A stretch of 48,587 nucleotides of DNA from CAUZFZ01 sp963579025 (GCA_963579025.1 CAUZFZ010000064.1:1-48587), one strand, 5' to 3'; positions 12,400-22,700 are shown, numbered from the stretch's first letter. A program made the numbers and translations. The notes: a model not told the origin generated them from the sequence alone.

Positions 12400-13857
12400 A
12401 TGCAGTTCCCTCACCCCTGTTCGCGACGTCAGATGCTGGACCGGCTGGCCGTTGGTTTCGGCGGCCTGGCGCTCAATACGATGCTGGCTTCGGAGTCGTC
12501 CGCGATTGAGACGTCAGAGCCGCCGAGAGCACTCGCGCCGATCGAGCCGCATTTCGCTCCTCGCGCTCGCAGCGTCGTGTTCCTGTTCATGCAGGGAGGA
12601 CCATCGCACGTTGACACGTTCGATGAAAAGCCGGCTCTAACGAAGTACGACGGCAAGGAACCGCCCTTCAAACGAACTCGTGTGCAGTTCGCGTCTCGTG
12701 GAAACCTGCTGCGTTCGCCCTGGCGTTTTCGACCGACCGGCCAGAGCGGGATTCCGATGAGCACGCTGTGGCAGCACTTACCGGCCGTTGCCGACGACCT
12801 GTGCATGATCCATTCGGTCTGCGACACGAACGTGGCGCACGGCGGTGCGACCATGAAGCTGCATACCGGGCACGAAGCGCTGGTGCGTCCCAGTCTTGGC
12901 TCATGGGTCAGCTACGGGCTGGGTACGGATAACGGCAACCTGCCGAGTTACATCAACATCTGCCCGTCGAGCATTCATGGTGGAGTCAATAACTGGGGCT
13001 CTGCGTTTCTGCCGTCGATTCATCAGGGAGTCCCCCTGGGCACTCCCGGTTATCCGAATGCCGACGCGAGCAATGTGCGTTTCAAGTACATGAATTCGCG
13101 ACCGACCAAAAAACTGCAGCGGCTGCAGTTGGAACTGCTGCGGAATCTGTCCATCGAGCAGGGTGTCGCTGACGCGGAGATGGAGGCTCGCATTCAGTCC
13201 TTCGAACTGGCGTTTCGCATGCAGATGGCAGCACCGGACGCGCTCAATCTGGAGTCCGAGACAAAACAGACACGGAAGCAGTACGGAATCGGTAACGAGC
13301 TGACCGACAGTTTCGGCAGGCAGTGCCTGATGGCTCGTCGCCTGGTGGAACGCGGCGTGCGTTTCATTCAGGTCAATCATGGAGGTTCATTGAAGAGTTA
13401 CGGCATCCCCACGAACGAACAGTGGGATCAGCATTCGTATCTGCAGCGCGGTCACGAGATTAACGCGGCACAGATCGATCAGCCCATGACCGCGTTCATC
13501 CAGGACCTGAAGTCACGCGGCCTGCTCGACAACACGCTGGTCGTGTGGGGCGGTGAATTCGGGCGAACTCCCACATCGCAGGCCACGAAAGACCGTTCAA
13601 TTATCGGCCGCGATCATCACACAGACGGATTCACGATGTGGATGGCCGGGGGCGGCGTGAAGCCCGGCTTCCGCTACGGGGCCACCGACGAGTTCGGGTA
13701 CTACGCCATCGAGAACCGCATGACGATTCACGATCTGCACGCGACAATCCTGCACTTGCTGGGTCTGGACCATCTGCGTCTGACATACCGTTACGCGGGA
13801 CGGGACTTCCGGCTGACCGACGTGCACGGGGACGTCGCCCACGGCATGATTGCGTAG
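12400..13857 (+). CDS. Second DUF1501 protein, partner of PSD1-2
   Basis: A 485-residue DUF1501 protein. The start ATG lies two bases after the PSD1-2 stop. A twin-arginine-like leader, SRRQMLDRLAVGFGGLALN, begins at residue 8. Family blocks are VVFLFMQGGPSHVDTFDEKP, HGGATMKLHTGHEALVRPSLG, QHSYLQRGHEINAAQIDQP, VVWGGEFGRTPTSQ, IGRDHHTDGFTMWMAGGG and IHDLHATILHLLGLDHLRLT. It differs from the DUF1501 protein at 8106 in carrying the more common form of each block, so the two are paralogues specialised to their own PSD1 partners. Activity is unknown for the family. The following 132 bp hold a hairpin repeat that may end the transcript. Confidence 0.9.
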   Translation: MQFPHPCSRRQMLDRLAVGFGGLALNTMLASESSAIETSEPPRALAPIEPHFAPRARSVVFLFMQGGPSHVDTFDEKPALTKYDGKEPPFKRTRVQFASRGNLLRSPWRFRPTGQSGIPMSTLWQHLPAVADDLCMIHSVCDTNVAHGGATMKLHTGHEALVRPSLGSWVSYGLGTDNGNLPSYINICPSSIHGGVNNWGSAFLPSIHQGVPLGTPGYPNADASNVRFKYMNSRPTKKLQRLQLELLRNLSIEQGVADAEMEARIQSFELAFRMQMAAPDALNLESETKQTRKQYGIGNELTDSFGRQCLMARRLVERGVRFIQVNHGGSLKSYGIPTNEQWDQHSYLQRGHEINAAQIDQPMTAFIQDLKSRGLLDNTLVVWGGEFGRTPTSQATKDRSIIGRDHHTDGFTMWMAGGGVKPGFRYGATDEFGYYAIENRMTIHDLHATILHLLGLDHLRLTYRYAGRDFRLTDVHGDVAHGMIA

Positions 13858-13889
13858 CTCAGCCAGTCGTAACGTGATCGACTGGTCTT

Positions 13890-13962
13890 GTAGCCGAACT
13901 CGCCAGAGTTTGGCGTTTTGCGAGCAATTGCGACGGGGCCAAAGTCTCGCGACTTCGGCTAC
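13890..13962. repeat. GTAGCCGAA hairpin repeat, copy 1
   Basis: Left arm GTAGCCGAACTCGCCAGAG and right arm ending GCGACTTCGGCTAC form a long imperfect stem around a variable centre. Related copies lie at 38328-38390 and 43777-43828. It lies just after the DUF1501 gene and before the enolase-superfamily gene, so it could terminate or process the operon transcript. Confidence 0.75.
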
Positions 13963-13989
13963 CCCAGACTCGGAAATACTGTTACCGAC

Positions 13990-15081
13990 ATGCAAATCGA
14001 TTCCGTTGACTGCAATCTCTATTTCATTCCGCTGCCGAATGCGTTGACCGATTCGACGCACGGTGTGATGCGGCATTTCTCGCTGATCACTGTGCGGATT
14101 CGGTGCGATGACGGTTCGGAGGGACTGGGCTACACCTATACCGTCGGAAAGACCGGTGGCCCCGCCGTTCTGGCACTGCTGAAACACGACGTCGCGCCGT
14201 TGCTCGAGGGCGAAGATCCGCGTGGTATCGAAAGCCTGTGGCAGAAGATGTGGTGGGGGCTGCACTATGTCGGGCGGGGTGGAATCGCTTCGTTCGCGAT
14301 CTCTGCGGTGGACATCGCGCTGTGGGATCTGAAGGCGATCCAGGCGGGTGATCCGTTGTGGCGATTTCTGGGTGGCAGTGACAGTCGCGTTCGTGCGTAT
14401 GCCGGTGGAATTGATCTGCGGCTTTCTCTGGACGAACTGCGTGAGCAGACACAGCAGAATCTGGCACGTGGATTCCGGGCGATCAAAATGAAAGTCGGAC
14501 GCGAGCGTCTCGACGAAGACGTTGAACGGGTCGCTGCGATGCGTGAACTGCTTGGCCCCGAAATTCCACTGATGGTCGATGCCAATATGCAATGGTCGGT
14601 CGAGCAGGCGATTCGTGCCGCGCGTGCGTTTGGTGAATTCAATGTGTACTGGCTGGAGGAACCGATTATTCCGGATGACTATGACGGTCACGCCCGAGTT
14701 CAGTCCGAAGGCGGCCTGCCCGTCGCCAGCGGCGAGAACCTGCATACGCTTTACGAGTTCCAGCACCTGATCGCGTCCAGCGGTGTTTCATTCCCCGAGC
14801 CGGATGTTTCGAACATTGGGGGAATTACCGCCTGGCTGAAGGTGGCTCGCCTGGCCGAAGCCAACAACCTGCCGGTCACATCGCACGGCGTGCATGATCT
14901 GCACGTGCATCTGCTGGCGTCAGTCCCGAACGCGTCGTTTCTGGAAGCACACGGCTTCGGTCTCGAGCCGTATCTGCGTGAGCCGCTTGCCATCAGTGAC
15001 GGCTACGCGACGGCTTCCAACTGTCCCGGACACGGTGTCGCGTTTGTCGATGAGAATCTGCGTCCTCATCGCGTGACCTGA
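13990..15081 (+). CDS. Mandelate racemase/muconate-type enolase-superfamily enzyme
   Basis: A 363-residue cytoplasmic enzyme of the enolase superfamily, MR subgroup, which dehydrates or epimerises sugar acids by abstracting a proton next to a carboxylate. The visible catalytic set is complete: KMK (K166, K168), metal ligands D197 (MVDAN), E223 (WLEEP) and E249 (SGEN), D272 in PEPDVSNIGG and the general-base H299 in TSHG. The N-terminal capping domain covers residues 1-115. I chose the ATG at 13990; an upstream TTG at 13918 would start inside a hairpin repeat. Substrate is unknown; galactarate, rhamnonate or a similar sugar acid is plausible next to glycan-related genes. Its stop is four bases from that of the convergent XdhC-like gene. 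Confidence 0.88.
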   Translation: MQIDSVDCNLYFIPLPNALTDSTHGVMRHFSLITVRIRCDDGSEGLGYTYTVGKTGGPAVLALLKHDVAPLLEGEDPRGIESLWQKMWWGLHYVGRGGIASFAISAVDIALWDLKAIQAGDPLWRFLGGSDSRVRAYAGGIDLRLSLDELREQTQQNLARGFRAIKMKVGRERLDEDVERVAAMRELLGPEIPLMVDANMQWSVEQAIRAARAFGEFNVYWLEEPIIPDDYDGHARVQSEGGLPVASGENLHTLYEFQHLIASSGVSFPEPDVSNIGGITAWLKVARLAEANNLPVTSHGVHDLHVHLLASVPNASFLEAHGFGLEPYLREPLAISDGYATASNCPGHGVAFVDENLRPHRVT

Positions 15082-15085
15082 TTTT

Positions 15086-16177
15086 CTATTTGCCGGCGAT
15101 CTCGGTGATGATCGACGTGGGCCGTGACCGGTCAGGGACTCCGCCCAGGTTACGATGAGCGATCAGCTCGGCGACGATGCTGACGGCGATCTCTGGGACG
15201 GTTTGCGAACCGATGTCGTAGCCCAGCGGAGCATGCACTTTTTCGAGTGCATCGGCGGTGACGCCTTCCTGCAGCAGGTCTTCGAAGATCAAGCGAATCT
15301 TACGGCGACTGCCGATCATGCCGACGTAGCGAGCCGACTTTTCGGCGAGGTGGTAGAGAGCTTCTTCGTCGTGGTTGTGGCCGCGTGTCACGATCACGCA
15401 CATCGTGTTGGCGTCGATTTCCAGGCCGCTCAACGATGTGTCGATCGGCCCGACGATCAATCGCTCGGCATCCGGGAATCGTTCCACGTTGCAGTACTGC
15501 TCGCGGTCGTCCACGACCCACACGTCGAAATCGACGTTCGCCGCCAGTGCGGCGACTTTCTGTCCGACATGACCAGCTCCGATGATCAGCAGACGGCAGT
15601 GCTCAAGCTGCGGCAGGTAAGAGACTCCGGCTGTGACATAAGGACGCGGACGGTCTGAGACCGGTCGCAGTCCAACAATGACAGCGTCGGGACACTCCGT
15701 TGGAGAAGAGCCGCGGCGGGCGGCCAAGTCACCGTTCGAATCGAACAGGAATCGATCGGCCGCGGTGCCACAGGACTGTTCAGCGTCGATGATGACCGCT
15801 TCGGTGCATCCCAGACCGTCCTGGATCAGACGCTGGTATTGTTCGAAGTAACTCAGGTCATCGCCGGGTCGAACAGGATCGACCAGCATTTGCATGCGGC
15901 CGCCGCAGATCAGACCGTCGTCCCAGCCGTAGTCGCTGTCGAGTTGAAACGTCATCAGTTCGGCACTGCCGGCATCGAGCAATCGAAGAGCGCGACGCTT
16001 CACTTCCGCTTCCACGCAGCCGCCGCCCAGCGTGCCCGATTGCGAGCCATCCGGGAAAACAAGCATGGCAGCGCCGGCCTTCTGCGGAGTGGAGCCGCGG
16101 GTTTCCACGAGGGCTGTGCTGGCAACGGACTGGCCGTGCCGAATGGAGTTTTCGAGGTCTTGGAGAATCTTCTGCAT
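15086..16177 (-). CDS. XdhC/CoxI-family accessory protein
   Basis: A 363-residue protein of the XdhC/CoxI family, which binds and matures the molybdenum cofactor for xanthine dehydrogenase-like enzymes. The N-terminal XdhC part has STALVETRGSTPQKAGAAML and the hallmark GTLGGGCVEAEV with its cysteine. The C-terminal Rossmann part has LLIIGAGHVGQKVA and TRGHNHDEEAL, and ends with the family block ARYVGMIGSRRK followed by HAPLGYDIGSQTVPEIAVSI. I chose the ATG at 16177 because upstream in-frame residues overlap the SDR gene and have no family resemblance. It follows the SDR gene by 31 bp and is probably co-transcribed with it. No molybdenum hydroxylase subunits lie in the window, so its client enzyme must be elsewhere. 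Confidence 0.88.
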   Translation of the reverse strand: MQKILQDLENSIRHGQSVASTALVETRGSTPQKAGAAMLVFPDGSQSGTLGGGCVEAEVKRRALRLLDAGSAELMTFQLDSDYGWDDGLICGGRMQMLVDPVRPGDDLSYFEQYQRLIQDGLGCTEAVIIDAEQSCGTAADRFLFDSNGDLAARRGSSPTECPDAVIVGLRPVSDRPRPYVTAGVSYLPQLEHCRLLIIGAGHVGQKVAALAANVDFDVWVVDDREQYCNVERFPDAERLIVGPIDTSLSGLEIDANTMCVIVTRGHNHDEEALYHLAEKSARYVGMIGSRRKIRLIFEDLLQEGVTADALEKVHAPLGYDIGSQTVPEIAVSIVAELIAHRNLGGVPDRSRPTSIITEIAGK

Positions 16178-16208
16178 GGGTGCTCGTCGTGGTGTGTGTG
16201 AAGCGAAG

Positions 16209-17033
16209 TCAGCAGGGGAATGTCTGGCCGCCGCCGTCGACTCGGATGATCTGTCCGCTGATGAAGCCACTGGCGGGCGAGCAAAGGAATGCGACCACAG
16301 TGGCGACTTCGGGGGGCCGACCGTAGCGATCCAGAGTACCGGTCTCGGCGAGTTTTTCATCCTCGACGGGATTAATGCGCAGAAACCGTTCAGTCACCGT
16401 GCCTCCCGGAGCGACACAATTAACCGGAATGTTGCTCGATCGCAGTTGGTCGGCCAGGCAGCGGGTGTATTCGTGGACGGCGGCTTTAGCCACGCTGTAA
16501 ATCGCTCCGTAAGTTCGACCCGAGCAGCCGGCGATGCTGCCGATCGTGACGATGCGACCAGACTTGCGTTCCATCATCCCGGGGGCGACTTCGCGGCAGC
16601 ACAGAATCGTGTGCAGCAGGTTGCGGTCCATCACGCTCTGCAAATCGTCGATGGCGATGTTCAGACAGTCGTCGTTTTCGGGGCGTCCGCCTTTGCCGAC
16701 AGACGTTCCGCCAGCGCCGATGTCGCCGCCGGCACAACAGACCAGAGAATCAATTCGTCCCCACCGGGATCGGATCTCACCGGCGACACGTGCCACTTCG
16801 GATTCCTGTGTGGCATCTCCCCAGACGGCCTGTGCTTCTTTGCCGGTCTGGGTCGTGATGTCGTCTGCGAGGGACTGCATCGTCGAGCCCTCGTCGAATG
16901 TGCTCGGGCTGTCCGGTCGAGTTCCGTGAACGACCACATTGGCGCCCTGTCGAGCAAGTTCGAATGCCATCTCGCGGCCAAGGCCGCGCGACGAGCCGGT
17001 GATCCAGATGACCTGGTCAGTAAGGGAGGACAT
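16209..17033 (-). CDS. Short-chain dehydrogenase/reductase (SDR)
   Basis: A 274-residue NAD(P)-dependent oxidoreductase of the classical SDR family. The dinucleotide-binding motif TGSSRGLG is at residues 12-19, the structural NNAG equivalent is CCAGG at 99-103, and the catalytic set is N138, S166, Y179 and K183 (YSVAK). The C-terminal block SGFISGQIIRVDGGGQTF is typical of 3-oxoacyl-ACP reductase-like or sugar/alcohol SDRs. The start at 17033 puts the Rossmann strand at the usual distance from the N terminus; the frame is open further upstream to 17126 but that part reads as a degenerate CACGAAAGACACGGATGACA-type intergenic repeat. Substrate cannot be told. It precedes the XdhC-like gene by 31 bp. 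Confidence 0.88.
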   Translation of the reverse strand: MSSLTDQVIWITGSSRGLGREMAFELARQGANVVVHGTRPDSPSTFDEGSTMQSLADDITTQTGKEAQAVWGDATQESEVARVAGEIRSRWGRIDSLVCCAGGDIGAGGTSVGKGGRPENDDCLNIAIDDLQSVMDRNLLHTILCCREVAPGMMERKSGRIVTIGSIAGCSGRTYGAIYSVAKAAVHEYTRCLADQLRSSNIPVNCVAPGGTVTERFLRINPVEDEKLAETGTLDRYGRPPEVATVVAFLCSPASGFISGQIIRVDGGGQTFPC

Positions 17034-17168
17034 GGATGATGGCCTTGTGAGGGAACCACGAAAGACACGGATGACACGAAAACAACTTAGGGACTGGCGC
17101 TGCGTCTCAATCTGAATTCGTAGCAACGGTTGTCAGAGCGCGGGCGTACTGTGAAGACGCCAGAGTTG

Positions 17169-19502
17169 TCACATCGCCTGCAGCTTTGATTCGAGGTCGG
17201 AGCGGAGTTGCAGGACGCGGTTGACATCCATGCCCTCGGGGCGTTTTTCGAGCATCCAGTCGATGTCGGTGATGGCCTCCTGCAGACGATCGGCACGAAT
17301 CTGCAGGTCGATGCGGCGAGCTCGACTTTCCAGGTGGTCGGGGTTCACGACCAGAACCGTGCCGAGGTATCTCAACATCGCGTCGATGTCGCGCGACTCT
17401 TCGGCGACGCCACGCAGGTTCGTCAGCATGCGGATGATGATGCTCTGCGGCGTCGACGCGGTCAGGAAATCCTTGATCGCCGACTCTAATTCTTCTTCGC
17501 TGAGCTGTTTGCCGAATCGACCTCGGATGATGGCTTCAGCGTCTTCACGCGACATGACACTTGCCTGATCAAACACGTCCAGGATCTGAGGATCACCCTC
17601 GGTGGGCTCGTAGCGGACAACAAAGTGACCCGGTAAACCGATACCGACCACTTTCAAGTCCAGTCGACGGGCCAGTTCCATGTACAGCAGCGACAACGTG
17701 ATGGGCAGGCCTTCGCGATCTCCGATGACCTCGTTGAGATAGCTGTTTGAGCGGCTGTAGTAATTCGTGCGGCTACCATGAAAGCCAAGCTGCTCGAACA
17801 GGTGTTTGTTGAGCGCGGCCAGACGGTTGTCCTCGGTGGAGTCTTCGGGAAGCGTGGCACGAACGTCGTCGACGATTCGATCGACTTCTGTCAGATATCC
17901 GGCCACATCGACTTCCTGGTTGTCCAGCCGTGCGATCAGCAGCGCCGCCTTAAGGAGGTCCAGCTTTTCCGGCGGCTGGTTCATTTCTTCGGAAAGCTCC
18001 TGCTGTGTCCGTCGTGTGTGTACCTGAGCTGCCAGTTCCCGCAACTGGCGGGCACGCTGCTCGAGCAACAGAGCTTCGCGGTGCAGGACGGTTTGTGTCG
18101 TCTGCCCATCGGGAACGAGCTGATCGATCAGCATGCCAGATGGCTGGGTCTGCGGCTTCAGGTCAGCCAGCACGTCGACAATTCGCTTTGTGGTTTCATC
18201 AGACGGCTGGTCCGACGGAATCTCTTTGGCAACACGGAAATTGCGGAACTCAGCCTGCGTGTTGCGAAACTTGGCCAAGCCGATCGCTCCGGATTTGAAT
18301 GCGACGTCGTCCGATTCAATGGCCAGCTCGCCATTGATGAAGCAGTCGATGCCGTCCTCTTTGACGCGAACCTTCAACGTGTTCCATTCATCGGGACGGT
18401 AGGCGTCGTGATCGATCTCCTTGAGCACTTTCCATGTGTAGACGCTGGACCCACTGAAACGCGTCAGACGTAACGAACCGTTGCTGGGATAAAATCCGTA
18501 ATGCTTCTGGTCGCCATCCGACTGAAAGACCAGCCCGGCAGCGCCCGAACCGGGTGTGAATCGGACCTGGACGGCCAATTCGAAAGGTCGCTCGGGAACA
18601 TCCAGCGTTGAAAGACACAGCGACCGCCCGCCGAATCCGCTGCCGGTATCGTCGACCAGAATGCGGCCTGCCCGCTGCCGCCAGCGAGCTCCAAACAGTG
18701 GCTTCCAGTCGCGTTTGCTGAGCGTACCGATCGTCGTCCAGCGCGACATCGGGATTGGGTTGGGTTTCTCCAACAGGGGTTTCAGCGCATTCACGACGAC
18801 AGCAAATCCCAGGTTATCGGTCACCTGCGACTTCAGCGTGATGATTCCGTGCACTCGACCCTGGCGATCGAGCAGAGGTCCGCCACTGTTGCCACGTTCA
18901 ATCGGCATGGCGACCTGGATCATAGGTTTATTGTCGACCTCGCGTTTTTCCGAGACGACGCCGCTGACCACGCTGTGTCGCAAGCCTTGCGGGTTACCGA
19001 TCGCGACGACGGACTGACCTGTCTTGAGTGTGTCGGAATCTCCCAGGACTAACGGCTTGAGACCTGTGATGGCGATCCGCAGTACCGCCAGGTCCATTGA
19101 CTTCTCTGTGGCGTGGATCTCCGTCACGTCAAACTTGCGGCCGTCTTTGAACTCGACTGAGACCGGTCGCGCCTCGCCAATGACATGCATGTTGGTTGCG
19201 ATCAGGCCGTCTTCCGAAACGACAAAGCCAGTGCCGAGCCCCTGCCGTTTCCCGTCGCGCCCGCTGAATGTCACGACAACGATCGAGTCATTGGCTCGCT
19301 CGACGAGTTCCTCGACGGACATCTCATCGGTTGCGGCGGGTGTCGCTGCTTTTTTCGCCGGTTCCGGATCCTTCGTCGCTGTCTCGGCTGGTGGCTTAGC
19401 GGTCGTCTCTTTGCCTGTTTCGTCGCCGAATGCCAATTGTGGTGGTGTCAGTTGCCAGCAAAGAACGAGCCATGCTGCACCGAGAAGGAAACTCTTAAGC
19501 AT
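17169..19502 (-). CDS. Trypsin-like protease fused to SirB1-like/TPR domain
   Basis: A 777-residue exported protein with three parts. Residues 1-26 form a signal peptide, then a Lys/Ala/Pro-rich linker. Residues about 60-255 are a DegP/HtrA-type trypsin fold with the full triad H106 (ATNMHVIG), D137 (MDLAVL) and S206 (RGNSGGP), but no PDZ domain follows. Residues about 265-445 look like a DUF1080/LamG-type sandwich (ERPFELAVQVRFTPGSGAAG, DEWNTLKVRVKEDGIDCFI). Residues about 520-777 are a SirB1/transglutaminase-like domain (SYLNEVIGDREGLPITLSLL, VVGIGLPGHFVVRY) ending in TPR-like helices. GGGAG at good spacing supports the ATG at 19502. It is divergent from the PQQ protein. A role in envelope protein quality control is inferred only. 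Confidence 0.88.
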   Translation of the reverse strand: MLKSFLLGAAWLVLCWQLTPPQLAFGDETGKETTAKPPAETATKDPEPAKKAATPAATDEMSVEELVERANDSIVVVTFSGRDGKRQGLGTGFVVSEDGLIATNMHVIGEARPVSVEFKDGRKFDVTEIHATEKSMDLAVLRIAITGLKPLVLGDSDTLKTGQSVVAIGNPQGLRHSVVSGVVSEKREVDNKPMIQVAMPIERGNSGGPLLDRQGRVHGIITLKSQVTDNLGFAVVVNALKPLLEKPNPIPMSRWTTIGTLSKRDWKPLFGARWRQRAGRILVDDTGSGFGGRSLCLSTLDVPERPFELAVQVRFTPGSGAAGLVFQSDGDQKHYGFYPSNGSLRLTRFSGSSVYTWKVLKEIDHDAYRPDEWNTLKVRVKEDGIDCFINGELAIESDDVAFKSGAIGLAKFRNTQAEFRNFRVAKEIPSDQPSDETTKRIVDVLADLKPQTQPSGMLIDQLVPDGQTTQTVLHREALLLEQRARQLRELAAQVHTRRTQQELSEEMNQPPEKLDLLKAALLIARLDNQEVDVAGYLTEVDRIVDDVRATLPEDSTEDNRLAALNKHLFEQLGFHGSRTNYYSRSNSYLNEVIGDREGLPITLSLLYMELARRLDLKVVGIGLPGHFVVRYEPTEGDPQILDVFDQASVMSREDAEAIIRGRFGKQLSEEELESAIKDFLTASTPQSIIIRMLTNLRGVAEESRDIDAMLRYLGTVLVVNPDHLESRARRIDLQIRADRLQEAITDIDWMLEKRPEGMDVNRVLQLRSDLESKLQAM

Positions 19503-19681
19503 CTGACAACTCCCGTTTCGGATCGAACCGCAGAACACACAAGGTAGCATTCCGCGGAGATTTTCAGCCAGCCACTCTGGTGTCGGAGATGAGTGATGGA
19601 CGCGTGGCATGCGTCTCGTGTCCCGACTTCTGGACGTCCGGCAACCGCGTCCGGGTGCCGGGATCGGACCAGCACGTCGCG

Positions 19682-19707
19682 GGTGCCCACAACATCACGT
19701 GGGCACC
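19682..19707. promoter_or_regulatory. Perfect 9-bp inverted repeat between divergent genes
   Basis: GGTGCCCAC and GTGGGCACC are separated by eight bases in the 261-bp divergent space between the protease (starts 19502) and the PQQ protein (starts 19764). The position suits an operator or a leader hairpin of the PQQ gene. The sequence does not tell which. Confidence 0.35.
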
Positions 19708-19763
19708 GAGTGCGGGATGCGATATCCTCGCGACGTCGCATATTTCGATCTCCGGAGTTCTCC

Positions 19764-22700
19764 ATGCTCGAACATCGAATCCGAACGACTCGATTCCTGC
19801 AGGCTGGTCTGCTGGCGCTGGCCAGTCTGTTCAGCGGTGTAGTGTCAGCCCAGGTTGAGACCACTCCCACAAAGCAGCAACAGGCCGCAGATCGCCCGAC
19901 TCCCATCCTGGAACTCAAGTTCGCAACTCTGCCAGGACCCGGAGCGAACCGGCGGGTCATTGTGCAGTTTCACCGCACGCTGGCGATCCTGAGGTTGGCG
20001 ACGCCAGACAAGATCCCGTGGCAGACTGTGCTGGAGGACCTGGAGGACATCCTCCAACTGCCTGAAGACCAGTACCTGGAACTGGCGAGTGCCGTGAATC
20101 AGCCACCTGTGCCCGGGCGTCTGCCGCGACCACGATCCGGGAGCTCGCGAAGCTTGTGGGCCACCATCGATCAGCTCATTGGTGAGCTGCCACGTGAAGG
20201 CCGTCGGGCCTGGCTGGTACGCAATGCCGAGACCTCTGCCGTGCAGTTGAAAGAGGCGATTGCATCTGGCGACATCCACGAAGTCAGCCGGGTGGCCCGT
20301 CAATTTGTCCATACTCCAGCCGGGTATGCGGCCGCTGAGCGGATTGGGATTCACCACTTGGACCGCGGTTCAACAGCACTCGCGATCCGGCAATTCGAAA
20401 AACTTCGCACGTCTCCGCAGGCCCGGGTCGCGCGCGAACCCATGCTCACGTTGAAAACCGCGGCGGCATGGGCGGCACTGGGGCGAGACGATCGCTCCCA
20501 GGAAGTGCTGATCGATCTGGACGGCTGGCTCGATCAACATCAGGCAGTGGATCGCAAAGCCTTTCCGCTGCTTGTTCGGCCGCTGGCGGAACGCGTCAAG
20601 CTGCTGAAGAAACTGGCACTCCATGCCGACGTAGACGGATACCGAAATTCCCTGTGGTCACATTTTCTCGGGAACGCGAAACGCAACGGGCAGGCGGAGT
20701 TCTCGCCGGTTGGCCCCGTGCTGTGGGAATCCTCGACAAGCGGCTTCCATGCGCACGCGACTCGCGAAGATCACGCAAAGTTCAGTCCGGAATCCGTAGC
20801 GGCAAGCCTCGAAACCGACATCGAACTGTTTGCGGAATCCGAAGCCGAAATGGTGGCATTCTTCGAAGCCGGCCTGAACTGGCTGAACGACTTTGACTTG
20901 CATGAGTCGCAATGGAATCTGCCAGCCGGGTATCCGGTTATCGCCGACGGTCTGGCGATCTTCCGCACGTACAACCGGATCCGTGCCGTCGAACTGGCAA
21001 CCGGCGACCTGCGCTGGGAGTCGTTCATGGTCGATCCCGCCTGGGAAGAGCAATTCGACGTGGGGTCTGCTGAGCGAGCAACCATGCTGCCCAAACGGAC
21101 GAACGACCCACGATACATGCTGAATCCCCTCAATCAGCGGCAGCTTGAATTCCAGCGGATTCGTTCCCGTCACGATCGGACGACCGGCACGCTGACAACG
21201 GACGGCCGTGTGGTGTTCTTTATTGAAGAATGCGGCGTCCCGTCGCGACTCACGTCCGTCGGTCAGTCACGTATGCAGCAGACAGCTCCACTGCCCTGGA
21301 ACCGGCTGTGCTGCGCCGAGCTGGAAAGCGGCATACTCCTGTGGGAACTTGGCGGTCCAGGGGATCGGTATCCGCTTCCAGGCGCCGACCACTTCTTCCT
21401 GGGGCCGCCGGCCATCATCGGTGGTCAAGCCTACGTTCTCGGTGAACGAGACGGACAGGTCCGGCTCTTCTGTCTGCGTCCGGACTCGGGAGAGATCGTC
21501 TGGTCGCAGGACATTGCCGTGTCCAGGTCACCAGCGCGAGTCGACGCATTGCGACGCACAGCGGGTGCAAGTCCGACGGAAGCCAGTGGACTGCTGATCT
21601 GCCCGCTGGTGGATGGCACGGTGATCGCATTCGATCCGGATCTGCGTCGGATTGCATGGACATGGCGATACACAGGCCGACCCGCGAGTCCCGTCGGGAC
21701 CGTTCGTCGTGGGTTCCGGTTTGGACGAGTAGTTCCGAGCGTTGATCTACCTGCAGGCGAACGGTGGCGAGACCTGAGCGTGGTGAGCGCGGGCGGTCTG
21801 CTGCTGATCACGCCACCAGACGCGAATGAGCTGTTTTGCCTCGACGTCGTATTGGGCGAGCAGGTGTGGAGTCGTCCGCGAGGATCCGCACTCTACCTGG
21901 CATCCGTGATGAAAGATCGGGCCGTATTAGTCGAGACGGAAGTCATCCGGGCAGTGAGCCTGGTGGATGGTGCCGAGCTATGGCGGACTGAGCTGATTCA
22001 GCGTCACCCCAGCGGTCGCGGCGTACGGACCGGATCCGTGTATCACCTGCCGCTGCTGATCATGCCGGTCGAGGATACGAAATCGTCAGGAGATCATCCG
22101 CAGAGAATCCCTGGTGGGGCGATTGCAGCTTTCGATCTGCGCAACGGACGTCTGCTCGTCGAAACGGAATTACCGGACGGGCGCGCTCCAGGCAATCTGG
22201 TGGCTGCCAACGGGCAACTTGTTTCCCAGCGATATGACCAGGTAATCGCCTTACCCTCGTTGAGTGAAGCCGAAGATCGTCTCGCAAGTCGACTGGCGGA
22301 GAAGGCTGATGATGGTGAAGCGCTGGGCGAAGTCGCCCGGCTGCGTCTGCATCAGGGGCGCGTGACAGAGGCGATCGATCACCTGAAGCGGGCCTTGTTG
22401 ACCGACTCCCAGTCCAGCCTGGTGCGGCTGGTCATTCAAACGGTGCGTCTGCAGTTGCAGTCGTCGAACGCTGACGAGAACGAGTTACTCAAGCTGCTCG
22501 AAACCGTCCCACTTTCGACATCCGATCGTATCGCCGTCACCAATGTCCGGGCCGACGTTCTGATCGATCAGGGCCAGTTCGTAGATGCCTTCAAGCTCAT
22601 TGCTGGAACGCCGGTGTACGAGAACGGGAAACCGGCACTGGTCGCCGGAAAGGGCATAATCCAGGCCGGACCGCAATGGCGTGCCGGGCGTCTGGCCGGG

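Noticed and set aside
13597..14766. 389-codon minus-strand frame across the DUF1501 end and the enolase-superfamily gene
   Set aside because: It crosses two genes with intact families on the other strand and contains no motif.
16178..16360. N-terminal extension of the XdhC-like protein
   Set aside because: It overlaps the coding sequence of the SDR gene on the same strand and has no family similarity.
19593..19763. Upstream in-frame extension of the PQQ protein
   Set aside because: It runs through the divergent promoter and the inverted repeat, is Arg/Ser-rich, and would hide the signal peptide starting at 19764.
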